A stretch of DNA of 64,000 nt from Parietaria judaica (taxonomy: Eukaryota; Streptophyta; Magnoliopsida; Rosales; Urticaceae): NCBI GenBank assembly GCA_954871525.1, contig OX940864.1, positions 27,460,001-27,524,000 on the forward strand, read 5' to 3'. Positions within the stretch are counted from its first letter, which is position 1. Each line of letters begins with the position of its first letter. The notes under the pieces are model-generated. The model searched no databases and was not told the DNA's origin. It was given only the letters and a program-made list of their open reading frames with translations. The position numbers and the translations under genes are program-made. Below, piece after piece: positions 48,204-58,930 of this stretch.

Positions 48204-49000
48204 AGTTATAGCGTAATGGTGGTAAAAGTATCCAAACATTTTGTAATTTGGGAGCGTAATATCAAGTTCTCAATTATGTGGATTAAGTACCCAAAGACTT
48301 AAAATTTAGCCGGCCAAGGTATATCAATTCCAATAACTTTAGTTAAATGGTACACATGTAGCCATGGGTTAGAATTTAAGATATTTTCTCCAAAAATTTA
48401 TCCAAAATATTTCTAAATATATTAAATAATAAGGGTTAATCCTCAACTCGGGCGGCATGGCCTCAAAGTCATTTAATAGCGGTTAGAGTATCAAAAGTTG
48501 GCCTCCGTCAATACATTTCTAACGTTTGTTAAATCGGCTAATGTGGGACAATTTAGGGTTCCACGTGACTGGCATGTGGCGAAGCATCTTGTGACACGTG
48601 GACTGATTATCTTTGTCATTAAAATTAATATTTTATTTAAAATTAATTTATTTTTGGGAAGTGTTTATGTGATGTGCTTAGGTTCAATCTTTATTTTTTA
48701 GTTTCTTTCTTCACTATACTGTAAATTTTTTGAACCTTGCTTACTTAATTTGTTGTTGGGATGTGTTCATTTGATGTGTTTATTTGAGTATTTTTATTTA
48801 TTTATTTATATTTAGGCTTTCAGTTTTAGGATGTTTTCATGGAATGTGTTTATTTGAATAAGACTTTTTTTTTTCTTATCTCTCAGTGTTTCTTTGTTGA
48901 TGTTTTCTGTGTTATTGTTTTAGGCTTTTCTTTGTATTTTCGTATCTCTCAATGTCTCTTTGTTGATGTTTTCCTTTGTATTGTTTTAGGATTTTCTTTG

Positions 49001-49272
49001 ATGTCTGGAAGCAAAGATAATTTGATAACCTCATTTATGACGACTCTCCCTAGTCAAACTCCAATTGTTGAGCCTACTCATCAAATGGAGGTGGAGAATG
49101 GATTTCCAGATGGTGGTTTAGTTCAAGAAGAAGAAGAAGAAGAAAAGCAGAAACGAGTTAATGCTTCTCAGGTGTGGGATCACTTCAAAAAGATGCTAAG
49201 TGTAGTTACTGCAGTAACACTTACGCATGCGATCCTAGGAAGAATGGAACATCAGCAGTTAGTGGTCATATG
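49001..49272 (+). pseudogene. hAT transposase N-terminal part, BED finger (copy 2)
   Basis: Same as 34746-35017. The coding text reaches SGHMCN and is interrupted by the LTR. It resumes at 51402 on the far side. A frameshift lies near 49185. Confidence 0.78.
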
Positions 49273-51358
49273 TGTAACGCCCCCCTAGATGGGGTTAGTA
49301 GAATAAGACAAAAACAACGACTTTTCAAACTTGGACCGGTCAATGACACGTCATCATTTAAACAATACCGTTGAATATTCAACGTCCACGTCAACAAACA
49401 CATAACTTTTGCCTATGGGACTTAAAACGACAATACAATATCAACGACCACAGTTTATACAACACCATAAAACGACAAATATAAAGTATCACCATCACAA
49501 ATATCCTTAATTTAATCCATTACAAGTCTGAATAAAAGATCAACCCAAAAAGCGAGATTCACCTCGACGAACACTAGAGGTACGGTTAAGCTAATCAACA
49601 CGTCGACCTCCTAACTCAAACTACTCCTCGCCCGGTGTCTGATACTGATCGCCACCTGTAACTGGAAGGAAAAAAATGTATATGGAAGGGGTGAGCACCA
49701 CATGCTCAGTAGGGAATCTATTACCAATTCTCTTTACCGAACCTTTATTAGTCAAAATTCAATAAAATAAATTAAACGTCATCATAAACCATTTAATCAT
49801 CATTTTCATAAAATAAATAAATATACCCCACAAAAGTCAAATCATTTCGGTGATCCATGCCGAGTCAGCTCGCGCCTTTACTCCACTAAATCCCATCGAG
49901 TCCTCAAGGCACGAGCACAGGTGGACTAGAAGTCCCTAACCGTAACTCGCCCTCGACTCGGGATCCTAATCACCACCAAAGACGGCCAGTTCGCCATGGG
50001 TCGAAATGTTGACTTTTGGGTCACCAATCATATCCATATTCATAACTATATCCGGCCTGCGCAGTAGCCAGCTGCTCGTCAGCAGCTCATCCGCCCGAAG
50101 CGGGTACCATATCAACATACACATCATCCGCCCGAAGCGGGTACCATATCATAATAATCATCATCCGCCCGAAGCGGGTACCAACATCAATATACGTCAT
50201 CCCGACGTAACCATAAACATGAAATATAACAAGCATCAATCCGATGCAACCATACCTGGTATCCAGCCTCGCTATCAAGCGACGACTATATAACATTAAT
50301 TTTATTAATTATCAAATCATTTCATTAATTCCAATTTTTTTAACCTATCCGGTTCAATCTTCATTAAATCGTTGGTTTCTACATTCATTTTAAAAGCGAG
50401 AAAAGGTAATAGCCCCTACCTCAATCCGTGGAAACTTTAACCGATCGACTAGCTAGTCGATGATGCGGGTTCGTCTTGGCCCTGAGATTGATGACTAGAG
50501 ACTTCGGGATCTGTTGAATTAGTTAAAACGGGTGGTTCAGGCAGCACAGTCTTCGAGGCGACCACGGGACGACTATCCGTGCCAGCTATAACACCGATAC
50601 CATTCATAAGTCAAATACTACTAAGATTGGAATTCAAATTGTCATTTGAAAACCCGATACACTAAAAATTAACCCGGGCCGAATTCCCGTCGGGCACGCA
50701 AAACGAGGCAGCAAAACGGGCATCAATTCGACAAATTTATGCTTCCCCTAGCATAATTCGACTGTTCTAAACGCAATGGCGAAGTCAATTTCATCAATCA
50801 AGGCCCAGAACACACCTAATTTGATCATCTAAATTCAGAAACTAGGTCAAGGAAATTCGGGCTTACCGAGAGTCCGATGACAATTCCGATCGAGGGCTTT
50901 CGATCTCCTCGGCGAGGGCTTCAAAACCCCTCAATAAAATTCGGGATCGGAAAATGACGCGGCGGCCGACGGCGGCGGCCGGTGACGACGACGGCGAGGT
51001 GGCACCACCAACGGACTCTAATAGGCTTCATGAACATGATTCCGGTGTTAGTTTTCTCAAAATCTAACTGGAATGAAATAGATCTAAGGTTTTAAGAACG
51101 AACCTTCCGGCGATTATTCCGGTCAAATGACACGACTTCCGGCTAACATACGCCTATCAACACGTTCGCCTTCTCGAGAGCTTTCCGGCGGTACCAAAAT
51201 ATCGTTGATCGGAGCTCCGGTGACCGAGTTGTCAAGCTTTGAATTTTGGTTGGGGGAGAAGCTCGAGAAGAGAGAGAGAGAGGAAGAAAGCACGGGAAGA
51301 AAGAGAAAAGAAAAAAAAAGGGAAGAGAAAATGGTATGCTGACAGTTTTTTTTTTCTA

Positions 51359-51389
<31 letters not shown>

Positions 51390-51401
51390 TGGAGTTTTAC
51401 A
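49273..51401. mobile_element. Solo LTR (2,129 bp) nested in the hAT gene
   Basis: The ends are TGTAACGCC and GTTTTACA (TGTAA/TTACA inverted). The target duplication ATATG lies at 49268-49272 and 51402-51406. No internal retrotransposon genes are found. The motif 'gggtgagcaccacatgctca' near 49690 is typical of long LTRs of plant Ty3 chromoviruses. Short open frames inside (for example 51127-51342) have no family features. It contains (TA)n near 51360-51390. Confidence 0.85.
50090..50185. repeat. Three hairpin-bearing repeats within the LTR
   Basis: 'catccgcccgaagcgggtac' occurs three times, spaced about 35 bases (near 50087, 50126 and 50163). Each unit holds the palindrome CCCGAAGCGGG. Confidence 0.85.
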
Positions 51402-53030
51402 ATATGAAAGTGTGCAGAAAGAGTCCACTTGCAGATGTCATGAAGAAGCAGAAAATGTTGGCATTTAGCTACAAGTCAGGGCAGTCGCAGAAGGCGTTAC
51501 AAGCAGTGCATTGAAGCAAGGACGGATTTCGAAATGCATTGGTTCGTTATACTGTTCTTGATGAGCTTCCTTTCAAGCATGTTGATGGAGAGGGGTTCAA
51601 AGAGTATTCAAAGTACATGAACTCGAAGATTTTCCCAATTTCTCGAATTACATTAATTGCGAGGGATGTTATGAAGATGTTCGTTGTTGAGAAGAAAAAA
51701 CTCCGAAATGATATGAATGGCCATCGCATAAGTATCACTACAGATACTTGGAATTCAATTCAAAACATAAATTACATGTGTGTCACAGCGCATTGGATTG
51801 ATGCTAACTGGAAGCTTCAGAAGAGAATCATTTGATTTTTTCAAGTGCCAAACCATACAGGAGAGACCATCGCAAATGAATTGATGAACTGCTTTAACGA
51901 TTGGGGCATTACAAAGATTCAAACAGTGACTATGGATAATTCCACTTCCAATACCACTGCTATAGAGAAGCTGAAAAAGAAGTTGAAAGAGAAGAATGGT
52001 AGTCTTGTTTTGGATAGTATGTTTCTCCACATGAGGTGCATCTGTCACGTTGTTAATCGGATCGTTGGAGATGGTTTAATAGAGTTGGGAGATTCTGTTC
52101 GTGATGTTGTACGATATGTTAGATCTTCTCATGCACGTCTGAAACGGTTCAAGGAGTTTGTCGAAGCAGAGGAAATCAACTCAAAGGCGCTTTTGTGCTT
52201 GGACGTGGCCACTAGGTAGAACTCAACGTATCTTATGTTGGATGCTGCCTCGAAGTTTCGAAGGGCCTTTGATCGACTAGATGAAGAGGATTTCAATTAC
52301 AAAAGTCATTTCGCGGACATACATACTGAAGGTCCACCCCGTGACATAGATTGGGACAATGCTGCAGTGTTTGTGAAGTTTTTGAAGACTTTTTATGACC
52401 TCACTGTAAGGCTTAGAGGCAGTACTTACGCCACATCAAACCTTTGTTTCTCTGAAATCTGTGAGTTGAAAGGAAAGCTCGTAGATGTCGCAAGCAACAG
52501 CTGGAATCTGATGTCAAAAACAACCGTCGAGAAAATGAAAAAGAAGTTTGAGAAGTAGTGGGGAGATCTGGAAAAAATAAACCCTGTTGTGTTCCTTGGA
52601 GTGGCTCTTGATCCGAGATACAAGATAACATATATTCGTCACTGTCTTGCTCTGATGTGCGATAGAGAATCGGCCATCAAGACTGCAAATGATGTTGAGC
52701 TACTCAGTACCGTCAGCTCCTCAACCAACCCGCTCTCAAAGTAAAGTTCCTCGCAACAATGATCCTACAACAAGTGTACTTCTTACCTCATTTATGAATA
52801 TGAAGCAAGTTGCTCAGGACTCGGTGTCTAAGAATGACGTGGATCGCTATTTAGCTGAAGACGGAGAGAATCCAATGGCTGCTAATTTTGATATCCTTGT
52901 GTGGTGGCATGCATGCGAATAGTGGGAAATATAGTGTGCTCTCAAGGATCGCCAAAGATATTTTAGCGGTTCCAGTCTCAACGGTGTCTTCCGAATCTGC
53001 ATTTTCCATTGGTGGTCGCCATCCATATAT
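51402..53030 (+). pseudogene. hAT (RICESLEEPER-like) transposase, remaining part
   Basis: It resumes directly after the LTR and runs through several frames broken by stops near 51512, 51833, 52217 and 52556. Family features in order: ALVRYTVLDELPFKHVDGEG, ITTDTWNSIQNINYMCVTAH, TMDNSTSNTTAI, HMRCICHVVNRIVGDGL, VVFLGVALDPRYK, and the C-terminal dimerisation motif DILVWWHA...YSVLSRIAKDILAVPVSTVSSESAFSIGGR. The gene is clearly dead. The BED finger is at 49001-49272. Confidence 0.88.
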
Positions 53031-53984
53031 ATTTAGTATCATAATAGATTATATATGTATGCATAAATGCTCGTGCTTATTCCACAAAAAAATGATACTT
53101 TAAATAACGAAAATAATTTTGACACATACATCACATACTTCAAACCATACACACGTCGTATTATTGTTGTGCTACAGTGAGTGCTTTTACGTACCTGACA
53201 CCGTACGAAAAACTATTGAATAGAAACCTGTGCTTCCATCGATCGAGTGCACTTGCTCATATATATATATATATAATAAATGTCGTCGACAATATAATAG
53301 CACGTTAGAGAGGATATCATTCCTTCTCTTTGCGCTCAGTGTTTGTAAACAAGCTAAAGTGTCACTAGGCTTATATATATATAGCTCTATAAGTCGGTTT
53401 GAAAAAGATCAGAGAGTAATAAAATAACGACGAGGAGTAAAAAAGAATCGCATGATGATAAGATTAAAACAAATTTACTTGGTGGATACGGTGAAACACA
53501 AACACGTGTAAGTATGGCTTTATAATTCTTACACGTACATTCTTATCATCATACAAAATTTAATATTTAATATATATATATATATATATATATAAATATA
53601 TCTAATCAGATATGGTTGAAAATAATCTTAGGTAACAAAAATATAACTTACGTCAAAATATAATGATTGAAGCATATAGATAATATTAACATGAGTAGTA
53701 AAATATATATTTATATTGTGGCCCCGTCTATTTAAAAAATTTATCGAATAAGTCACCAAAAATATGTACTACCAATTTATAATCATTGGAACTCACAAAT
53801 AATATTATAGAAATGTATAGAATAATTTTTTTATATAGAAAAATACGGATATTACATATGTTTATGTGTAATATTGTGTAATATTAGTACTATGTTTATG
53901 TGTAATATTGTGTAATATTAGTATTTAGTACTAATGTGGAATATTAGTAATCTATATATGTAGATAAGTATATTAAAAGCGATA
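53031..53984. other. AT-rich DNA with short tandem repeats
   Basis: (TA)n runs near 53258 and 53571-53593. A direct repeat 'tatgtttatgtgtaatattg' occurs at about 53859 and 53892. No gene is seen. Confidence 0.5.
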
Positions 53985-54159
53985 AATGTGGTAAAAAAAA
54001 ACGAATACCGTAACCGAACACCGAATACCGATTATACAGTAAATGCGGTTTTTACCTTTTAAAATAGAGTATTCGGTTTTCATTTTAAAAATACCGATAT
54101 GCGGTCTTCGGTCTATTATTTGTCAAAAACCGCACCGAATACCCGTATGTTCACCCCTA
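53985..54159. repeat. hAT-type right terminus
   Basis: 'cgaataccg' and 'cggtattc' type subterminal motifs lead to the end TTCACCCCTA, the same terminus as in the 13507-14073 element. No left partner was found between the Mutator-like arm and the BED finger. Confidence 0.5.
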
Positions 54160-54459
54160 TGACATAAGATGCTTCGCCACATGGCAGCCAAGTGGAACCC
54201 TAAATTGTGCCACATCAACCGTTAGAAATGTACTGACTTTGATATTTTACCCGTCATTAAATGAATTTGGGTCCATGCCATCCCAGTTGGCCTAAAGTAT
54301 GGGCTTATACCGCGATTAACCCATTAAATAATGAAATTGGTTAATAATGAAATTGACCCAAGTACTGTAACTGGAAAACAATCATGCAACCCATTAATAA
54401 TCGTCCAAATTTTAAAGAGTTTAAATGCTTTTGCCACTATTATCCCTAAATTATAATTA

Positions 54460-54654
54460 ACAAACTAAAGCTAACAAATAATGCTATTTATTTTAGTTTT
54501 TTGTTATATAGTTTGTAAACAAACAAAAAACAAACTAATACATGATGCGCACATGAAACAATATATCTATATATCTATATATATATATATATATATATAT
54601 CTCAACGTAAACGATCTCATAAAATGAATTTGAAAATATAACACATACAAATAT
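54460..54654. other. AT-rich spacer with (TA)n
   Basis: A TA-rich run at about 54560-54600. Nothing else is seen. Confidence 0.5.
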
Positions 54655-55385
54655 TGTTGGAAATAATTGCAGTTAAATAAAATTGAGATAGCGTCAAGCG
54701 GGTCGAAATGTCAAACACTCAAGACGAACGGTCTATCCAATTATTGGTATTGTTCTGATGTTAAAATGTTACGTAAAACGGCTATATTGATTATAACCGT
54801 TATGAATATTGAATTCAATTTATTACGTTACGGATTAATTACAATTTATTAGTAGCCGTTATAGAATTGATTGACAATCAATTCTTTGTCTCCTTCCCGC
54901 ATCTATATATTGAAGTGACCTCGAACCCATTCGACACACCATTGCAAAATGTCCTTTGAAAAAATCTCTAGAAACTATGAGTTTGCTTCCCGGTTTTTTC
55001 ACTCCGCAAACTCAAATTTTCATGTTTCCCTTCGTTTTATGTCGTGAGTCTTTCGGTAACGGAGTTCAAGAAGGTTCAGTTCGCCGGTGAACTTCGAAGT
55101 GCTACGGAGTTCTCGATCATCCCGTTATATCCTGGGAAGCTATCGCCTAACGAACCTCAAGCACGTAGAGGAGGCGAATCAAGCTTTAAGGAGAGCGTCC
55201 AACGCGTCTCGGGAACCGCTTACTGTTTTTTCTGTTTTACAGGATCAAGAACACATGATCGGTTCAAAGCGACAAGCCGATGCTCGTCGATCAAGAACAC
55301 ATCGATACGTATTTCGAATCTCTTCGCTACAGTTTTTCGTTATTTTGTTTCTCATATATCATCATTTATAGAAATATACCCAACA
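54655..55385 (+). repeat. 5' LTR of the 54655-58925 element
   Basis: 731 bp. It differs from the 3' LTR at roughly ten to fifteen positions and small indels by eye, so this insertion is older than the 16931 element. Confidence 0.88.
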
Positions 55386-58191
55386 ATCTTAAAGCTTGAT
55401 TATTTGATTCTATATGATTTTGAGAAATAAAACAGTGCAATAGAAAATTACGCGAGGAGAAACTTTAAACTCAAGTTGAGGACGTGGTCTTCAACAAGCT
55501 GACATTTTAAAGTTTGGCTATGGAGAGCGCCAGTGGATCTGCATGGTTTGTATAGTCATAGAAACTTCAAACCGGAGGCTAAGAACATGATTCTCATTCA
55601 ATTTGAAATATAAGAGAAATATATAGTATATAAATACGAAAGCTTGTTTTTATATATAAATATACAAACATCTAATTATCTCTCAATGACCCATGGATGT
55701 GGTGAGTCTCTGTGAAAAAATAAATATATATGTATATATAGGACAGGAACTTGAGAGAAACCTCATCAGAGGCGACTGATGAGTAGATCCGACGCACTCC
55801 GCGGTAGCTCTGCTGATGATTAGACGAAGAGCTGGCGTTAACAACTGGCGACGATGAACTCGAGACGTCAGCGTCTTGCGGAGATGGTGAGCACATTGAC
55901 GCACACAAAGACAACCCTGAGAGTAGCGCGGTGCGTGGTGATGAGCTCTGGTGTGTCTAGCTGGAATCCGATGAAATTAGCATTAATGAGGCACATCTCA
56001 AACGTTCAAAAGGTAAAAATATTTATGCTTGAGCTTTGACTTTCTTAACGTTTCCTTTTATTTTCAGCTCTAATTGTTTCATCGAGAAAATACGTGATTT
56101 ATTTTTGGCTGATTGAGAAACGTTGTTGCACCAATGGCCAAAGAAAAACATAAAACCACCAGTCATGTGAGTTTATTGTCATTTATTTCAATTATTAATG
56201 CTCTGGTCATGAGTTGTTATATCATATTATGATAATATAATATCGTATATATGTATGTGTACGTATAATGTTGCTATTATGGTGGTATACCTAATGTTAG
56301 TGTAGCTAATTTCATGTTTATTAGCACTTACTGCTTATGCGTTCTTCTCTATTAATTAATGTGACTGTATATGATCTTGCAATAAATTACTATCATTGAG
56401 TTAGAGATGTTCTGTGAGAAAGTCAAGCAAGAGGAGCCAAAGCAGGTACATATACGCAAGTTTGATATATAATTATGAATTATCTACCGTGTGTATATAT
56501 ATATTTTGCTAAAGATACCTAGAAGTGTATTCTAATAGAAAAGTATAACTTATACTGTACAAGTTATGTATACTTGAGAATGAAAGCATTTATGAGACAA
56601 ATAATATGTGTCAAGTATAATTATATACTAGGTATATAATATGAGATGTGCTTTTGGAAAAGCAACAAAGTGAGAAATTATTATTTATGGAAAAATAATA
56701 TGTTCATGTAATACACTCGATTATTGATCGAGGTATTAAACGTAAAGCGTTGAATTGAAATTGCGATTTTAATTCTAAGCTGGTAATTTTCTAAATGAAA
56801 GAGAATTATTAGAAAATGTAAATTATTTCTTGAGAGAAATTTTGTGATTTCCAAAATCATTGGAAAATATACAGGGAAATTTTGCAACAAATTATATTTT
56901 GTTGAAGTACACTTGATTATCGATCAAGGTACTTGTTCGTCTAATTGAAATTGAGGTTTCAATTTTAAGATGTTATTTGATTCGTCAACGAGGCTAGAAG
57001 TGCTCAAATGACGCACATGCATATGTGCATAATATATATGGCAATAATGTCGGACTCTATTTATCACGAGATAAAATTGAGAAGTTCAAAGGTTTGTGAA
57101 CATTGAATTCCAATTAATACCTGGAAATGTGGGGGCGTTTAATTACTAGAAAATATTTGCTTCCATTAAGTTTTTGTATGAGTCTGAGGACTGTACATTG
57201 CATATATGAACTAAGAATTAACTCTTGTAAAGTAATTGGAATCGGATGTGGAAAGTTTCCAAATTAACGTGAGAGATTCACAATAGAATCTTTATACGGC
57301 AATAAGGCCGAATAGCTAAGAAAATATTTGGAAGATTTTTTGAAATGGCAAAAACCGCATCTATAACTTGCATCGACTATGAAATTTAGTATGCAATTAA
57401 AAGAGCGTAAAACCATTTCATAATTGTAAGTCTAGACATATATGTCGTAGACTTAATGTCGTTAGACAACTACTCTCAAAGAAATATATTATTGTTGATT
57501 ATGTTAATCAAATGATAATGTTGTGGATCCACTACCCAAAAGGGTACAAATGAGAGTTGGTTGTGAAATCATCAAAGAGAATGTGACTTAAGCCCATGGA
57601 AAAAAAAAATAAGTTTTACAGTGGAAACCCAACCTAGCTGACTAGAGATCCCAAGAACTAGGTTCAATGGGACAACGTAGCTGAAAGACTTTAACGGATC
57701 ACTGAGGGGGTTACACCCTCTGTCCGTTCCTAAGATGAAAAAAAGTGATATGTACGGTTAAGGATAAGCTAATAGAAAGCTTTTAATGATTCTTACACAT
57801 CGGTAAATGATAACCGAGCGGAGCATAGTTTGCTTTTAGTAAGATCACCTATGTTAGAGTGAAGTGGGGTCGCTTCAACGGAATTGTAAAGGGTGCAAGT
57901 TCCGTAAACTCTCGCAGAACCAGATGGTGTTCATGACCATGAACGAACACAATAGTGAGAACTGAATCTGTCTAAGGAGAATTATGTGTGAGGTATATTC
58001 TCACTTACACTAACGGTCGAACAGTTCAAAGACATCGCGTCTACTGATCACCAAGTAAGGAAATATACTTTCAAAATGGAAGGTTCAAAGGGTTACACAT
58101 ACCTATCCTATGCAGGATTTGACTGCCGAACTCTGTTACCCGAGTCAGGTGTTGTCAAGAGTGATCTGTCAATTTTATTTATGTGGGGGAT

Positions 58192-58925
58192 TGTTGGAAA
58201 TAATTGCAGTTAAATAAAATTGAGATAGCGTCGAGCGGGTCGAAATGTCAAACACTCAAGACGAACGGTCTATCCAATTACCGGGATTTGTTCCGATGTT
58301 AAAACGTTACGTAAAACGGCTATATTGATTATAACCGTTACGAATATTGAATTCAATTTATTACGTTACGGATTAATTACAATTTATTAGTAGCCGTTAT
58401 AGAATTGATTGACAATCAATTCTTTGTCTCCTTCCCGCATCTATATATTGAAGTGACCTCGAACCCTTTCGACACACCATTGCAAAATGTCCTTTGAAAA
58501 ACTCTCTAGAAACTATGAGTTTGCTTCCTGGTTTTTTCACTCCGCAAACTCAAATTTTCATGTTTCCCTTCGTTTTATGTCGTGAGTCTTTCGGTAACGG
58601 AGTTCAAGAAGGTTCAGTTCGCCGGTGAACTTCGAAGTGCTACGGAGTTCTCGGTCATCCCGTTATATCCTGGGAAGCTATCGCCTAACGAACCTCAAGC
58701 ACGTAGAGGAGGCGAATCAAGCTTTAAGGAGAGCGTCCAACGCGTCTCGTGAACCGCTTACTGTTTTTTCTAGTTGTACAGGATCAAGAACACATGATCG
58801 GTTCAAAGCGACAAGCCGATGCTCGTCGATCCAAGAACACATCGATACGTATTTCGAATCTCTTCGCTACAGTTTTTCGTTATTTTGTTTCTCATATATC
58901 ATCATTTATAGAAATATACCCAACA
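58192..58925 (+). repeat. 3' LTR of the 54655-58925 element
   Basis: 734 bp, preceded by a G-rich purine tract and followed by AATAT. Confidence 0.88.
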
Positions 58926-58930
58926 AATAT

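Larger units (their letters stand above)
45451..49883. repeat. Tandem duplication, copy 2 (about 4.43 kb)
   Basis: See copy 1 at 31196-35626. This copy continues past 49883 into the rest of the large LTR, so it keeps the ancestral right flank. Confidence 0.92.
48204..54460. mobile_element. Mutator-like long-arm element carrying a hAT transposase pseudogene
   Basis: The left arm (about 48204-48610) is mirrored by the right arm (about 54155-54460). Shared text includes 'gaagcatcttgt' against 'aagatgcttcgccacat', then 'aaccctaaattgt' and 'cgttagaaatgta'. The outer end reads ...GCCACTATTATCCC, the same family as the 517-904 element. The flanking 9-mers (ATACTTATA, TAAATTATA) agree at only six of nine. 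Between the arms lie a broken hAT transposase and a nested 2.1-kb LTR. Confidence 0.55.
54655..58925 (+). mobile_element. LTR retrotransposon without recognisable genes (4.27 kb)
   Basis: Two LTRs (54655-55385, 731 bp; 58192-58925, 734 bp) with ends TGTTGG...CCAACA flank a 2.8-kb interior. The target duplication AATAT lies on both sides (54650-54654, 58926-58930). 'tgtgggggat' just before the 3' LTR is a polypurine tract. No gag or pol motif was recognised in either strand. The text near 57615-57720 ('ggaaacccaacctagctgac' and on) resembles the 3' untranslated part of Copia elements as I recall it. Best described as a large non-autonomous LTR element. Each LTR carries a short open frame (for example MNFEVLRSSRSSRYILGSYR) that looks fortuitous. 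Confidence 0.87.

Noticed and set aside
30393..49883. Simple haplotype misjoin as the full explanation of the ABIL duplication
   Set aside because: It would not put 75 bases of Sirevirus 3' internal sequence before the LTR at 35702. A chimeric assembly is still possible and is listed as a check.
50087..50185. CRISPR-like array of hairpin repeats
   Set aside because: Three units in a plant LTR, irregular short spacers, no cas genes; the organism is a eukaryote.
51127..51514. Open frames at the right end of the 2.1-kb LTR
   Set aside because: Lys/Glu-rich reading of a GA-rich stretch that runs across the LTR border into the hAT gene.
55672..55914. Minus-strand frame with SYRGVRRIYSS, reminiscent of an AP2/ERF domain start
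   Set aside because: Only five residues match; the rest of the AP2 domain is absent and the frame runs into a TA repeat.
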